The notes beneath the pieces are model-generated. The model was not told the DNA's origin, did no database searches, and saw only the letters and a list, made by a program, of their open reading frames with translations. From positions 1,054,001 to 1,118,000 of the forward strand of contig NZ_CP117030.1 in assembly GCF_028551255.1 (NCBI RefSeq): a stretch of DNA of 64,000 nt, in the 5' to 3' direction. The position numbers were made by a program, and so were the translations under genes. This document shows positions 37,410 to 45,325 of the stretch, in pieces. This DNA comes from Vibrio tubiashii. Lineage in GTDB: Bacteria > Pseudomonadota > Gammaproteobacteria > Enterobacterales > Vibrionaceae. Within the stretch, counting starts at the first letter, position 1. Each line of letters begins with the position of its first letter.

Positions 37410-38162
37410 ATGTTTGATGGCAGCGTTAACTCGTCTTCATTTGACAGTAGCGAGATAACTCATACAACGAGTGCCAGCGCCCCCTCGATTCTGCTAGTGG
37501 AAGACGATGAACTTCTTAACAAGCAACTCACTGCCCTTCTGAAAAGTCGCTCTTATAGTGTGACTAATCTTATGTGTGGCGCTAAAGCACTGTCAGCATT
37601 GAGTCAAAGTCAGTTCGACCTTATCATTCTTGACGTTAACCTTCCTGAGGTTGATGGGTTTGGTCTGCTTAATTATATTCGAGCGCATTCCAATACCCCC
37701 GTTATCATGCTCACGGCTTTTGGTGCCGAGGAACATCGTATTCGTGGCCTGCAATTTGGCGCAGATGACTATATCAGCAAGCCGTGTAATTTCACTGAAG
37801 TGAGCTTACGCATCGATGCTATTTTGCGTCGCTCAGGTTACAACTCTTCTCCTAGCTCTAACCGCTACCTTGAACATCATGAGCTCAAACTCGATCGCCA
37901 CGAATATGAAGTAAGCGTACAAGATGCAAACAAAGTGACGCTGACACCAATCCAATTCAAACTACTGTGGACTCTCGTACAAAATCACGGAGTGGTTCAA
38001 AGTAAACCCTACCTATATCAAATGGTTCTAGAGCGTGAGTTCAGCCCTTATGATCGCAGCCTAGATATGCATTTAAGCCGAGTTCGCAAAACCTTAACGG
38101 CAATGGGTATGCCGCACGATCGCATTCAAACTGTCCACGGAAAAGGCTACTTAGTAAGATGA
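37410..38162 (+). CDS. OmpR-family response regulator of an iron-linked two-component system
   Basis: 250 residues; AAAGGAG precedes the ATG. A 25-residue serine/threonine-rich leader precedes the receiver domain, with Glu31/Asp32 and phospho-acceptor Asp75. The C-terminal winged-helix domain runs from about 155 to 250 (PIQFKLLWTLVQN, YDRSLDMHLSRVRKTL). It overlaps the kinase by 4 bases (ATGA). The Fur box upstream and the TonB receptor downstream resemble the PeuRS-PeuA system of V. parahaemolyticus, which controls a ferric-enterobactin receptor. That identity is inferred from arrangement, not alignment. Confidence 0.9.
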   Translation: MFDGSVNSSSFDSSEITHTTSASAPSILLVEDDELLNKQLTALLKSRSYSVTNLMCGAKALSALSQSQFDLIILDVNLPEVDGFGLLNYIRAHSNTPVIMLTAFGAEEHRIRGLQFGADDYISKPCNFTEVSLRIDAILRRSGYNSSPSSNRYLEHHELKLDRHEYEVSVQDANKVTLTPIQFKLLWTLVQNHGVVQSKPYLYQMVLEREFSPYDRSLDMHLSRVRKTLTAMGMPHDRIQTVHGKGYLVR

Positions 38163-39493
38163 AAAAACTACTATTTTGGCGATTGTTTATTGTTCTCGCT
38201 CTTGGCGGTGTCATGTTCTTTTCATTGCTGCATAGCGCTGCCATTCTTTCGAATGAAAAGATGAGCTACATTGATAAATCTCACCAGCAAGAGATCCTCG
38301 ATTGGGGTGCGCATGTCCAAGACTTGTTGTCACAAGGGAAACACGACGAGCTCAACTCATGGCTAGAACAACTATCCATTAAAGAAAATACATGGGCGAC
38401 GGTGCTTCGCTCTCAAGTTGACGTGGTAGCAGGTAATCCACTTAACCAACGTTTTTGGTCAGGCTATGGTATCGGACGCAATGTTGAATGGAAGATCCAC
38501 CTTTACTTCCCTGAAAACCCAATCATGGAAGTCGGACTAGACCCATTTAACTATCATTTTCTGGTCATCCTTCCAGATAGAATGAGACCGGGGACTTATA
38601 TGTCACACGCATTTTGGTTCTTCCGTTTCATACTTCCATTCACGGCCTTGCTCGCGCTGACTATCTATATTTATCGCTACATCATGAGGCCCTTACGTCA
38701 CTTCCACAAAGCGACGTCTGAATTTAGCCAAGGCAACTACGATGCCCGTATCGCTGACCGCTTTAAGCTTGGTAATGATGAGCTCAGCCAGATAGCAAAA
38801 ACCTTCGATATGATGGCAGAGCGCACCTCTAATGTTATTGAGCACAATCGTAATTTGATCGCGGAAATGTCCCATGAAATCCGTACGCCGTTGGCACGTG
38901 TCGAAATGGCAACGGATTGTGTTGAGAATCAAATTGACACAAGTGAGATGGTGAAAAGGATCCGCTCAGAAACCAAAGCAATGCGGCAACTGGCTGAAGA
39001 TACTCTCACTTTAGCTTGGCTAGAAAACGAACGACCGGAGTTAACCAATGAAACCTTCGATGTGATCGAACTCATCGAGGCAATTGTTGAAGATGCTCAG
39101 TTTGAATACCCAAACAAGCAGATCTGCTTACAGTTGCCAGAGCAAGTTGAGCTGCAGCATTCAAATCAACGTGCATTAGCTCAAGCTATTGAAAACATCA
39201 TCCGCAATGGCCTGAGATACACTCCAGAAGGCGAAAGCCTTAACATCATTGGCAGTGCGACAAGCGAGCACTTCAAGCTGATTATCTCTGATAGTGGCCC
39301 GGGACTAGACCCTATGTTAACTAGCAAAATCTTCCGGCCTTTCTTTAAAGCAGACAATGACATGGGTTCGCGTAAAGGCTTCGGTGTTGGTTTAGCTCTC
39401 GCTAAGCGACATATAGAAGCAGTCAAAGGCTCGATCGAAGCAAGGAACAAACCTTCTCCGGGACTTGATATGGTGATTGTACTACCCAGCTAA
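38159..39493 (+). CDS. Sensor histidine kinase partner of the iron-linked regulator
   Basis: 444 residues. Membrane segments at about 8-29 and 153-173 enclose a roughly 120-residue periplasmic sensor. HAMP is about 174-228. The phosphorylated His239 is in EMSHEIRTPLARVE. ATP-binding N, G1 and G2 boxes appear as ENIIRNGLRYTP, DSGPGLDP and GFGVGLALAKRH. It is translationally coupled to the response regulator. The signal is unknown; in the proposed PeuS-like role it would respond to envelope or pH conditions rather than binding siderophore. Confidence 0.9.
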   Translation: MKKLLFWRLFIVLALGGVMFFSLLHSAAILSNEKMSYIDKSHQQEILDWGAHVQDLLSQGKHDELNSWLEQLSIKENTWATVLRSQVDVVAGNPLNQRFWSGYGIGRNVEWKIHLYFPENPIMEVGLDPFNYHFLVILPDRMRPGTYMSHAFWFFRFILPFTALLALTIYIYRYIMRPLRHFHKATSEFSQGNYDARIADRFKLGNDELSQIAKTFDMMAERTSNVIEHNRNLIAEMSHEIRTPLARVEMATDCVENQIDTSEMVKRIRSETKAMRQLAEDTLTLAWLENERPELTNETFDVIELIEAIVEDAQFEYPNKQICLQLPEQVELQHSNQRALAQAIENIIRNGLRYTPEGESLNIIGSATSEHFKLIISDSGPGLDPMLTSKIFRPFFKADNDMGSRKGFGVGLALAKRHIEAVKGSIEARNKPSPGLDMVIVLPS

Positions 39494-39613
39494 TCTCGTT
39501 TACTTGGGTAGAGTTAATTCCTCTACCCGCCTCATCAACTAGTAAGCCGAGCTCATTTGTAACAGTTGTAAAACTCATTTACTCACTCAATCAATAACCG
39601 CAAAATCCTTCTC

Positions 39614-39632
39614 GATAATAATTCTCATTACC
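39614..39632. promoter_or_regulatory. Fur box upstream of the first TonB receptor
   Basis: GATAATAATTCTCATTACC agrees with the Fur consensus at 15 of 19 positions and begins 37 bases before the receptor ATG. It implies that the receptor has its own iron-repressed promoter besides any read-through from the kinase gene. Confidence 0.8.
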
Positions 39633-39650
39633 AGTGGAGGTTACGGTCAG

Positions 39651-41561
39651 ATGGATACCGTATTCAAGTTAAGCCCTATCGCACTATTACTCGCTACAAA
39701 CTTTGCTGTAGCCGATGACACAATAGAGACCATAGAAGTCTTAGGTCAGAAAACCCTAGGCGTTGATGCAACAATCACAGCAGATGATTTAGCAAAGCAA
39801 CAAGCCCAAGACCTCAACGATATCTTCCGTAAAGACGCAGAAGTTAAAGTCGGCGGATCTTCCGGAATCTCACAAAAGATCTATGTTCGTGGTCTAGAAG
39901 ATACCATGCTCAATATCTCTATTGATGGTGCCGAGCAGTCAGGCAATCTTTTCCACCACCAAGGTCGCCTTTCTGTCGAACCCGAGTTACTTAAGCAAGT
40001 TGATGTGAGTGCGGGTGCTGGGCGTGCGACAAATGGCCCGGGTGCGTTAGGTGGTGCGATTCAGTTTAAAACCAAGGACGCCCATGACCTACTCTCTTCT
40101 GGCGACACATTTGGCGCTCAAGTAAAAGGGGGCTACTACACGAACAACAAAGGTTATAAAGGGTCAGCAAGCCTGTATGGTGAGGTTTCAGAAAACCTAG
40201 GGCTTCTGGCTTCGTTTGGCTACCAAGATACAGATAATATCGTTGATGGTCACGGTGAAGAGCAGCCTTATACCAAGTCAGAACAAAAAGTCGCTTTACT
40301 GAAGTTATCTGGCAACATCAACAGTCATCACTATATCTCACTCGCCTATGACTATCGTGATGACGACAGTACGCGCTTAAACCGTCCCCACTTCCAGCCA
40401 AGTATTAAAAACGAACCTCTTAAACAGGAAGCGGACAGACAGACTATCACCGCCAATCACGTCTATACAGAGGGTGATCTCATCAAGATCGACACAACGG
40501 TGTACACCACGGAAAACCGTATTGCTCACATAGACCACCCAAGATGGGGAACCAGTGAGGGAACAATTAACACCTTCGGCGGCAAAGTCTTCAACACCGC
40601 AACATGGGCAAACAACTCCCTAATTGTCGGTGCTGATTACAAGCAAGATAAGAACAAGTTAAAAGGCTCAACCAATACCTACACGGAAAAAGGCACTGTG
40701 TACGGCTTATTCCTTCAAGATGATTGGAATGTAACCGAATCACTGTTGCTATCTGCTGGTGCAAGATACGACTGGTATGAACTCGATGACAACCTAGATC
40801 AGAACTTCGAATCGAGCGATTTCAGCCCGAACGTTTCTGCGAATTACCGCTTCGACAATGGCCTAAGCGTCTTTGCTGGCTATGCTGAAGCCTTCCGAGG
40901 ACAGCAAGTTAAAGAAAACTTCATATTGGGCTCTAACGAAAACTCTCCGGCACGTGGCCCAGAGCGAGCGAAAAACATTGAATATGGTGTCAAGTTTGCC
41001 AACGATATGTTCAGAGCGGGTGTGACTGTCTTCGACACCACTATCGATGATGTTGTCGCGTTCGATTACAGCGTGCGTAAGTATGTTAATGCAGGCAAAC
41101 TCGAAACCTCAGGGGTAACCGCAAACGTCGGGCTAACACTAGAGAGCTTTTTTGCCACGTTAAGCTACAACCAATCAAAGCCAGAGCTTAATGGAAAACC
41201 TTTGAGTGACGATAACATGACCTTGGGTACGTCTGTTGGCGATACTTGGCTGTTAGATCTTAACTACCTTTGGAATGAAAACCTTGAGTTTGGCTGGCAT
41301 GTCACCTTGGTAGAAAAGCTCACCGATGTCGCCGATCCTAAGGTAAACCCAGAGAAGCCGGGTTACGATGTCCACGACCTATACGCTCAATGGCGTCCAC
41401 TCAGCGACGAGGAACTCATTCTCACCGTATCGGTTAAAAACGTGTTTGATAAGTACTACCTCGATCATGGTTCTTACCACGAATACATCGGAAGCCCTGT
41501 GGCAAAAGGTTACGCCAATGCAGGTCGTGACTTCCGCTTTAATGTTAGCTACGCATTTTAG
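39651..41561 (+). CDS. TonB-dependent outer-membrane receptor (ferric siderophore type)
   Basis: 636 residues. A short signal peptide ends near VAD. A TonB box-like IETIEVLG lies at about 25-32, then the plug domain (KIYVRGLEDTMLNISIDG; GAGRATNGPGALGGAIQF) and a 22-strand barrel ending in the C-terminal aromatic F (FNVSYAF). The ribosome-binding site TGGAGG precedes the ATG. It lacks the FRAP-type heme receptor motif; the corresponding stretch reads AEAFRGQQVKENF. Its position behind the two-component pair suggests a PeuA-like catecholate siderophore receptor, which is an inference. The binding-protein gene follows after 9 bases. Confidence 0.9.
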   Translation: MDTVFKLSPIALLLATNFAVADDTIETIEVLGQKTLGVDATITADDLAKQQAQDLNDIFRKDAEVKVGGSSGISQKIYVRGLEDTMLNISIDGAEQSGNLFHHQGRLSVEPELLKQVDVSAGAGRATNGPGALGGAIQFKTKDAHDLLSSGDTFGAQVKGGYYTNNKGYKGSASLYGEVSENLGLLASFGYQDTDNIVDGHGEEQPYTKSEQKVALLKLSGNINSHHYISLAYDYRDDDSTRLNRPHFQPSIKNEPLKQEADRQTITANHVYTEGDLIKIDTTVYTTENRIAHIDHPRWGTSEGTINTFGGKVFNTATWANNSLIVGADYKQDKNKLKGSTNTYTEKGTVYGLFLQDDWNVTESLLLSAGARYDWYELDDNLDQNFESSDFSPNVSANYRFDNGLSVFAGYAEAFRGQQVKENFILGSNENSPARGPERAKNIEYGVKFANDMFRAGVTVFDTTIDDVVAFDYSVRKYVNAGKLETSGVTANVGLTLESFFATLSYNQSKPELNGKPLSDDNMTLGTSVGDTWLLDLNYLWNENLEFGWHVTLVEKLTDVADPKVNPEKPGYDVHDLYAQWRPLSDEELILTVSVKNVFDKYYLDHGSYHEYIGSPVAKGYANAGRDFRFNVSYAF

Positions 41562-41570
41562 GAGCTTGGA

Positions 41571-42473
41571 ATGGATTCGATAAAACAATTACTCGCGATC
41601 ATCGGCTTCGCTATCTTTAGCCCTTTGGTGGGTGCTGAAACGATCACGGTTGAACACCCAATGGGTCAAACAACGCTTGAGTCTAACCCTCAAAGGGTTA
41701 TCGTTTTAGGCATGGATACCTTAGATGTACTTGATAGTTTAAACATCGAGCCCGTTGGCGTGGTAAAAGCGCCAATGCCGCAGTATCTACATAAGTATCA
41801 AAGCAGTAAATACCCTGCTGTCGGTTCTTTGTTTGAACCGGACTTTGAGACGATTTACACCCTGAAACCAGACTTAATCATTGCCAGTAACCGCAGCTCA
41901 GAGTCTTACTCAGAACTGACAAAAATTGCACCAACCGTGGTGTTTATGGCTGACCCTGGTAACTACTGGGCAACCACACAAGAAGCATGGCGCATGCTGG
42001 GTAAGATCTTTGAAAAGAGTGACCAAGTAGAAAAAGTTATCGCGGAAAAGCAACAGCAGATTGATGCTATTAAAGCGAAGACAACCCCGGCACATCAAAT
42101 CATGTTAGTCATGACCAATGGGGGCAAGTTGACCGTGTTCGGCGCGCAATCTCGCTACAGTGCTTTGTATAAGCTTTTCGGTTTTTCAGAAGTTACCGTT
42201 AATGAGGAAAATAAAACTCACGGTGATTTGATTAGCTACGAGTTTATTGCAAACGCCAATCCACCCTACTTGCTAATCCTCGATAGAGATCAAGCCATTG
42301 GACGTGATTCTGGTGAAGCCTTTAAAAAGCTCAATAACCCTTTGGTAGCGCAAACGGGAGCCGCTAAGAATGGCCACATCCACTATCTTAACCCGCATGC
42401 TTGGTACATCTCAGCCAGCGGTATTCAGGCGACACAATTTATGATTGATGACGTAAACGCCGTGTTGAATTAA
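41571..42473 (+). CDS. Periplasmic iron-siderophore binding protein, CeuE/VctP-like
   Basis: 300 residues with a signal peptide cut near Ala22. Class III (helical-backbone) binding fold, with VGSLFEPDFETIYTLKPDLI around 84-103. His217 in THGDLISYEF and Tyr279 in HAWYISASG match the histidine and tyrosine that, in CeuE-type proteins, complete the coordination of iron in tetradentate catecholate complexes. Arg108 and Arg195 fit the anion-binding pocket. It follows the receptor by 9 bases, so the two form an uptake pair. No permease or ATPase genes follow. Confidence 0.88.
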   Translation: MDSIKQLLAIIGFAIFSPLVGAETITVEHPMGQTTLESNPQRVIVLGMDTLDVLDSLNIEPVGVVKAPMPQYLHKYQSSKYPAVGSLFEPDFETIYTLKPDLIIASNRSSESYSELTKIAPTVVFMADPGNYWATTQEAWRMLGKIFEKSDQVEKVIAEKQQQIDAIKAKTTPAHQIMLVMTNGGKLTVFGAQSRYSALYKLFGFSEVTVNEENKTHGDLISYEFIANANPPYLLILDRDQAIGRDSGEAFKKLNNPLVAQTGAAKNGHIHYLNPHAWYISASGIQATQFMIDDVNAVLN

Positions 42474-42482
42474 TCCATCACT

Positions 42483-42515
42483 AAAGAGCCAGCCAGTATC
42501 CACTGCTGGCTCTTT
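42483..42515. terminator. Bidirectional terminator between the binding protein and Amt-GGDEF genes
   Basis: Eleven-base stem AAAGAGCCAGC/GCTGGCTCTTT in the 40-base convergent gap, with a further AGT/ACT pairing in the loop. It touches the stop codon of the minus-strand gene. Confidence 0.9.
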
Positions 42516-44406
42516 ACTCAGCAAACTCAGAGAAGAACATCACTTGATTTCGCCCTTTTGACTTAGCTTTAAATAGCGCTCGATCCGCTTCGTCAAACAA
42601 AGCGGTGTGAGGCAAGTTGATTCGTCCGTCCCACAAAGCGCCACCAATACTCACAGTAACAAAGTCACAATCGGCATGAGCATGAGGTATTTCTAGTTTC
42701 TCAACCTCATTGCGCAATGCTTCGGCAACTTTTTTAGCCTCTTCAATCGTGGTGTTACGCAGAATAAAAGCAAACTCTTCTCCCCCTATTCGTGCGAATA
42801 CATCTCTTTTGCGACTGGTAATTCGGCTCAATGCCTGACAAATATTTTGTAAGCAGTAGTCACCAAGTTGATGCCCATAGTGGTCGTTATACTGCTTGAA
42901 ATAATCAATATCCAAAATCAGCAAAGCAAAATCTTCGTCACTCTCATGACTCTGGCTCATGGTATTTTCCATCGCCTGTTCATAAACTCTGCGGTTCGCT
43001 ATCCCTGTTAGTGGGTCTAGGCTCGCCATGCGCAACAACTCTTGCTCTTTTTTACGAAAATGCTTGTTGGTGCTATCCAGCAAATAGTTATAGGTCATAG
43101 AAAGATTGGAATAACTTGAGCCGTGGTCAACTTCAAGGTGCTTCTCTTCATCATGGTTTTTGACGACACGATCAAACTGTTCCATCAAATCGATCAGCTC
43201 ATCCTTCATACCATGTTCGCCAAAGTTAAGCCCTATGGTTTCGGTTTGAGCCGACACGCGGAGAGGATGAAAATGGTTGATGAGCTTAAGTAGTGGATAG
43301 CTCACCCCAACCACCCAGACAGCAGTAGATGCGATACCCGTCAGTTGGATTAATAGCTGATCAATTCGACTACCAGCATTGAGCTGCTCTATTGGCGCAA
43401 ACAGCGCGACTGCAAGAGTGCCCCACACTCCGCCACCCAAGTGAACCGGGACGGCTGACACCACGTCATCAAGTCTTAGCTTCTCTAATAAGCTTACCAG
43501 TATCACACTAATACATCCGCCAACTGCGCCAATAGCAACGGCACCTGCTAAGTTAGCAATATTGGCACTGGCAGAGATAGAGACAAGGCCAGCTAAAAGC
43601 CCATTTAATATGTAACGCGTACCTCGCATGGAATGTATATTCCACGACAACAGCAAAGCACTAAAGCCACCGGTACAGGCTGATATCGCCGTATTGGAAA
43701 ATATCTTGGCTAGATTTTGATCGGGGTGAATTACGCTGCCGCCATTGAACCCGAACCAACCAATGAAAAGTAGAAAGGTGCCAAGTGCAGAAAGGGGTAA
43801 GTTTTGGCTGTACATTTCTCTTGGCTTGCCATCTTCGGCAAAGCGACCTAAGCGCGCACCGACAACAACAATAGCGACCAGAGCAATCCATCCACCAACA
43901 GAATGAACCACTGTAGAGCCCGCAAAATCAATGAAACCGCGCTCGGCGAGCCAACCCATTCCTGTCGACTTAATGTGGGTGCCATTCCAAATCCAATGAC
44001 CGACGACAGGAAACAACAAGGTCGCGGTAATTAATGAGCTGATTAGGTAACCTGAGAACCGCATCCGTTCGGCCACCGCGCCGGAGAGAATGGTTGCAGC
44101 GGTACCACAAAACATCATTTGAAATAGAAAGAAGGCAAGAAGCAGTGGCACGGTTTGCTCTGACAAGACAAACAAGTCCGTTCCGATCCATCCGTTCCAG
44201 CTTTCCCCATACATAAAGCCAAAGCCGATTAACCAATAAAACAGGCCGCTGACACAGAAGTCGGCAACATTTTTCAGCGAGACATTGATGTTGTTTTTGT
44301 TACGAACCAGACCACTTTCAAAGCAAGTAAAACCCGGCTGCATCAGAAGAACTAATGCAGTACACAACAGAATCCAGGTAATGCTTATCGTCTCGCTTTC
44401 GATCAT
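42514..44406 (-). CDS. Ammonium transporter-like sensor fused to a diguanylate cyclase
   Basis: 630 residues from the ATG at 44406; a TTG four codons upstream is an alternative. Residues 1-395 form an Amt domain with about 11 membrane segments. The pore histidines are intact: His168 in DFAGSTVVHSVGGW and His322 in SAVPVHLGGGVWG. The phenylalanine gate region (FFLFQMMF, GWFGFNGGS) is kept. A helical linker (about 400-460) leads to a GGDEF domain with GGEEF at 541-545 and RKRD inhibitory site five residues before it. It would couple external ammonium to cyclic di-GMP synthesis. No glnK/PII gene is adjacent, unlike canonical amtB loci, which favours a sensing role. Confidence 0.93.
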   Translation of the reverse strand: MIESETISITWILLCTALVLLMQPGFTCFESGLVRNKNNINVSLKNVADFCVSGLFYWLIGFGFMYGESWNGWIGTDLFVLSEQTVPLLLAFFLFQMMFCGTAATILSGAVAERMRFSGYLISSLITATLLFPVVGHWIWNGTHIKSTGMGWLAERGFIDFAGSTVVHSVGGWIALVAIVVVGARLGRFAEDGKPREMYSQNLPLSALGTFLLFIGWFGFNGGSVIHPDQNLAKIFSNTAISACTGGFSALLLSWNIHSMRGTRYILNGLLAGLVSISASANIANLAGAVAIGAVGGCISVILVSLLEKLRLDDVVSAVPVHLGGGVWGTLAVALFAPIEQLNAGSRIDQLLIQLTGIASTAVWVVGVSYPLLKLINHFHPLRVSAQTETIGLNFGEHGMKDELIDLMEQFDRVVKNHDEEKHLEVDHGSSYSNLSMTYNYLLDSTNKHFRKKEQELLRMASLDPLTGIANRRVYEQAMENTMSQSHESDEDFALLILDIDYFKQYNDHYGHQLGDYCLQNICQALSRITSRKRDVFARIGGEEFAFILRNTTIEEAKKVAEALRNEVEKLEIPHAHADCDFVTVSIGGALWDGRINLPHTALFDEADRALFKAKSKGRNQVMFFSEFAE

Positions 44407-44605
44407 AACTATGCCCAAAAAGCTGGTCGGTTATACCTTTAGTATTATCCGAGCATAGTTAAGTGACCGAGTATTCTCCACTTTTCAGTCGTGGATTCAT
44501 CAGTAACCGATGAGAAAGGAGCAAAAGAAACGGATTTCTCCATAAGGTAGAGATTAAGTACCCTAGTCGATTGTTTAAGACTTGGGACAACTCACCTACA
44601 TGTCA

Positions 44606-45064
44606 CTAATCAGCGATCTCGTACACAGTTTCACCGGTTTGCTTTAAGTGGGCAATCACCCCTTTACGAGTGAGTTTGTTTTCCGCCAGAAAGGCCGCCA
44701 ACTCTTCTGTGATTCGACCGATTGTTCGAACCTCAAAGCACTGATCACCTTTGCGAATTTTATAAGCTCCCAGTTTTTTCTCACTCTGTTCAATTTTATC
44801 AAACAGATACTCTTTACTGATTCCAGCATCTTTGAGTAACTGATAAGCTACTTCCAGTACAGCTTCACTATTAACCTCAATCAACTCATCACAGGCGGTA
44901 TTAAACTCTTTTCTCACCTGTTCAATCGTTTCATTGTCAGAGTTTTCAAGTAACATTTTAAAGTGCTTACTTTTATATGAAACTATACTTGGCATTTCAG
45001 GTATACGACCATCTTCCTTGGCGATTATATCAATAGAATTAGGGGAAAGATTATCAACACTCAC
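44606..45064 (-). CDS. Hypothetical protein, 152 residues
   Basis: An acidic, helix-rich soluble protein with no signal peptide, membrane segment or recognised family. Residues 30-95 look like a helical bundle; 100-150 alternate charged strands and a helix (AYKIRKGDQCFEVRTIGRIT). The single cysteine is unlikely to bind metal. It stands alone between Amt-GGDEF and cti, with no clear ribosome-binding site. The frame is clean over its length, which supports expression, but no function can be offered. Confidence 0.6.
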   Translation of the reverse strand: MSVDNLSPNSIDIIAKEDGRIPEMPSIVSYKSKHFKMLLENSDNETIEQVRKEFNTACDELIEVNSEAVLEVAYQLLKDAGISKEYLFDKIEQSEKKLGAYKIRKGDQCFEVRTIGRITEELAAFLAENKLTRKGVIAHLKQTGETVYEIAD

Positions 45065-45325
45065 AATTACTCAACTCACAAAACTAAATTGTATTACATT
45101 AAACATTTTTAAATACTTTCAGTCAATACTATTGAAATTTGAATTCATTTATCGGTATTGCGGTGCGAGTCGTTGTTGATTTAATCAGGAGCGAAATACG
45201 ACAGCCCGTAACCTAAAACTAATCATTTTCTTTGTCATTTTTGTCAATTGGGCAAAAGTATTATTTGCCATTATTGAAGCCATCTGCTGCAATTAGTCCA
45301 TTGAATAATCAGTACAAGTATCCAG

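Noticed and set aside
39651..41561. Heme/hemoglobin receptor assignment for the first TonB receptor
   Set aside because: The FRAP motif typical of heme receptors is absent (FRGQ at the comparable place), and the partner binding protein is of the siderophore CeuE type.
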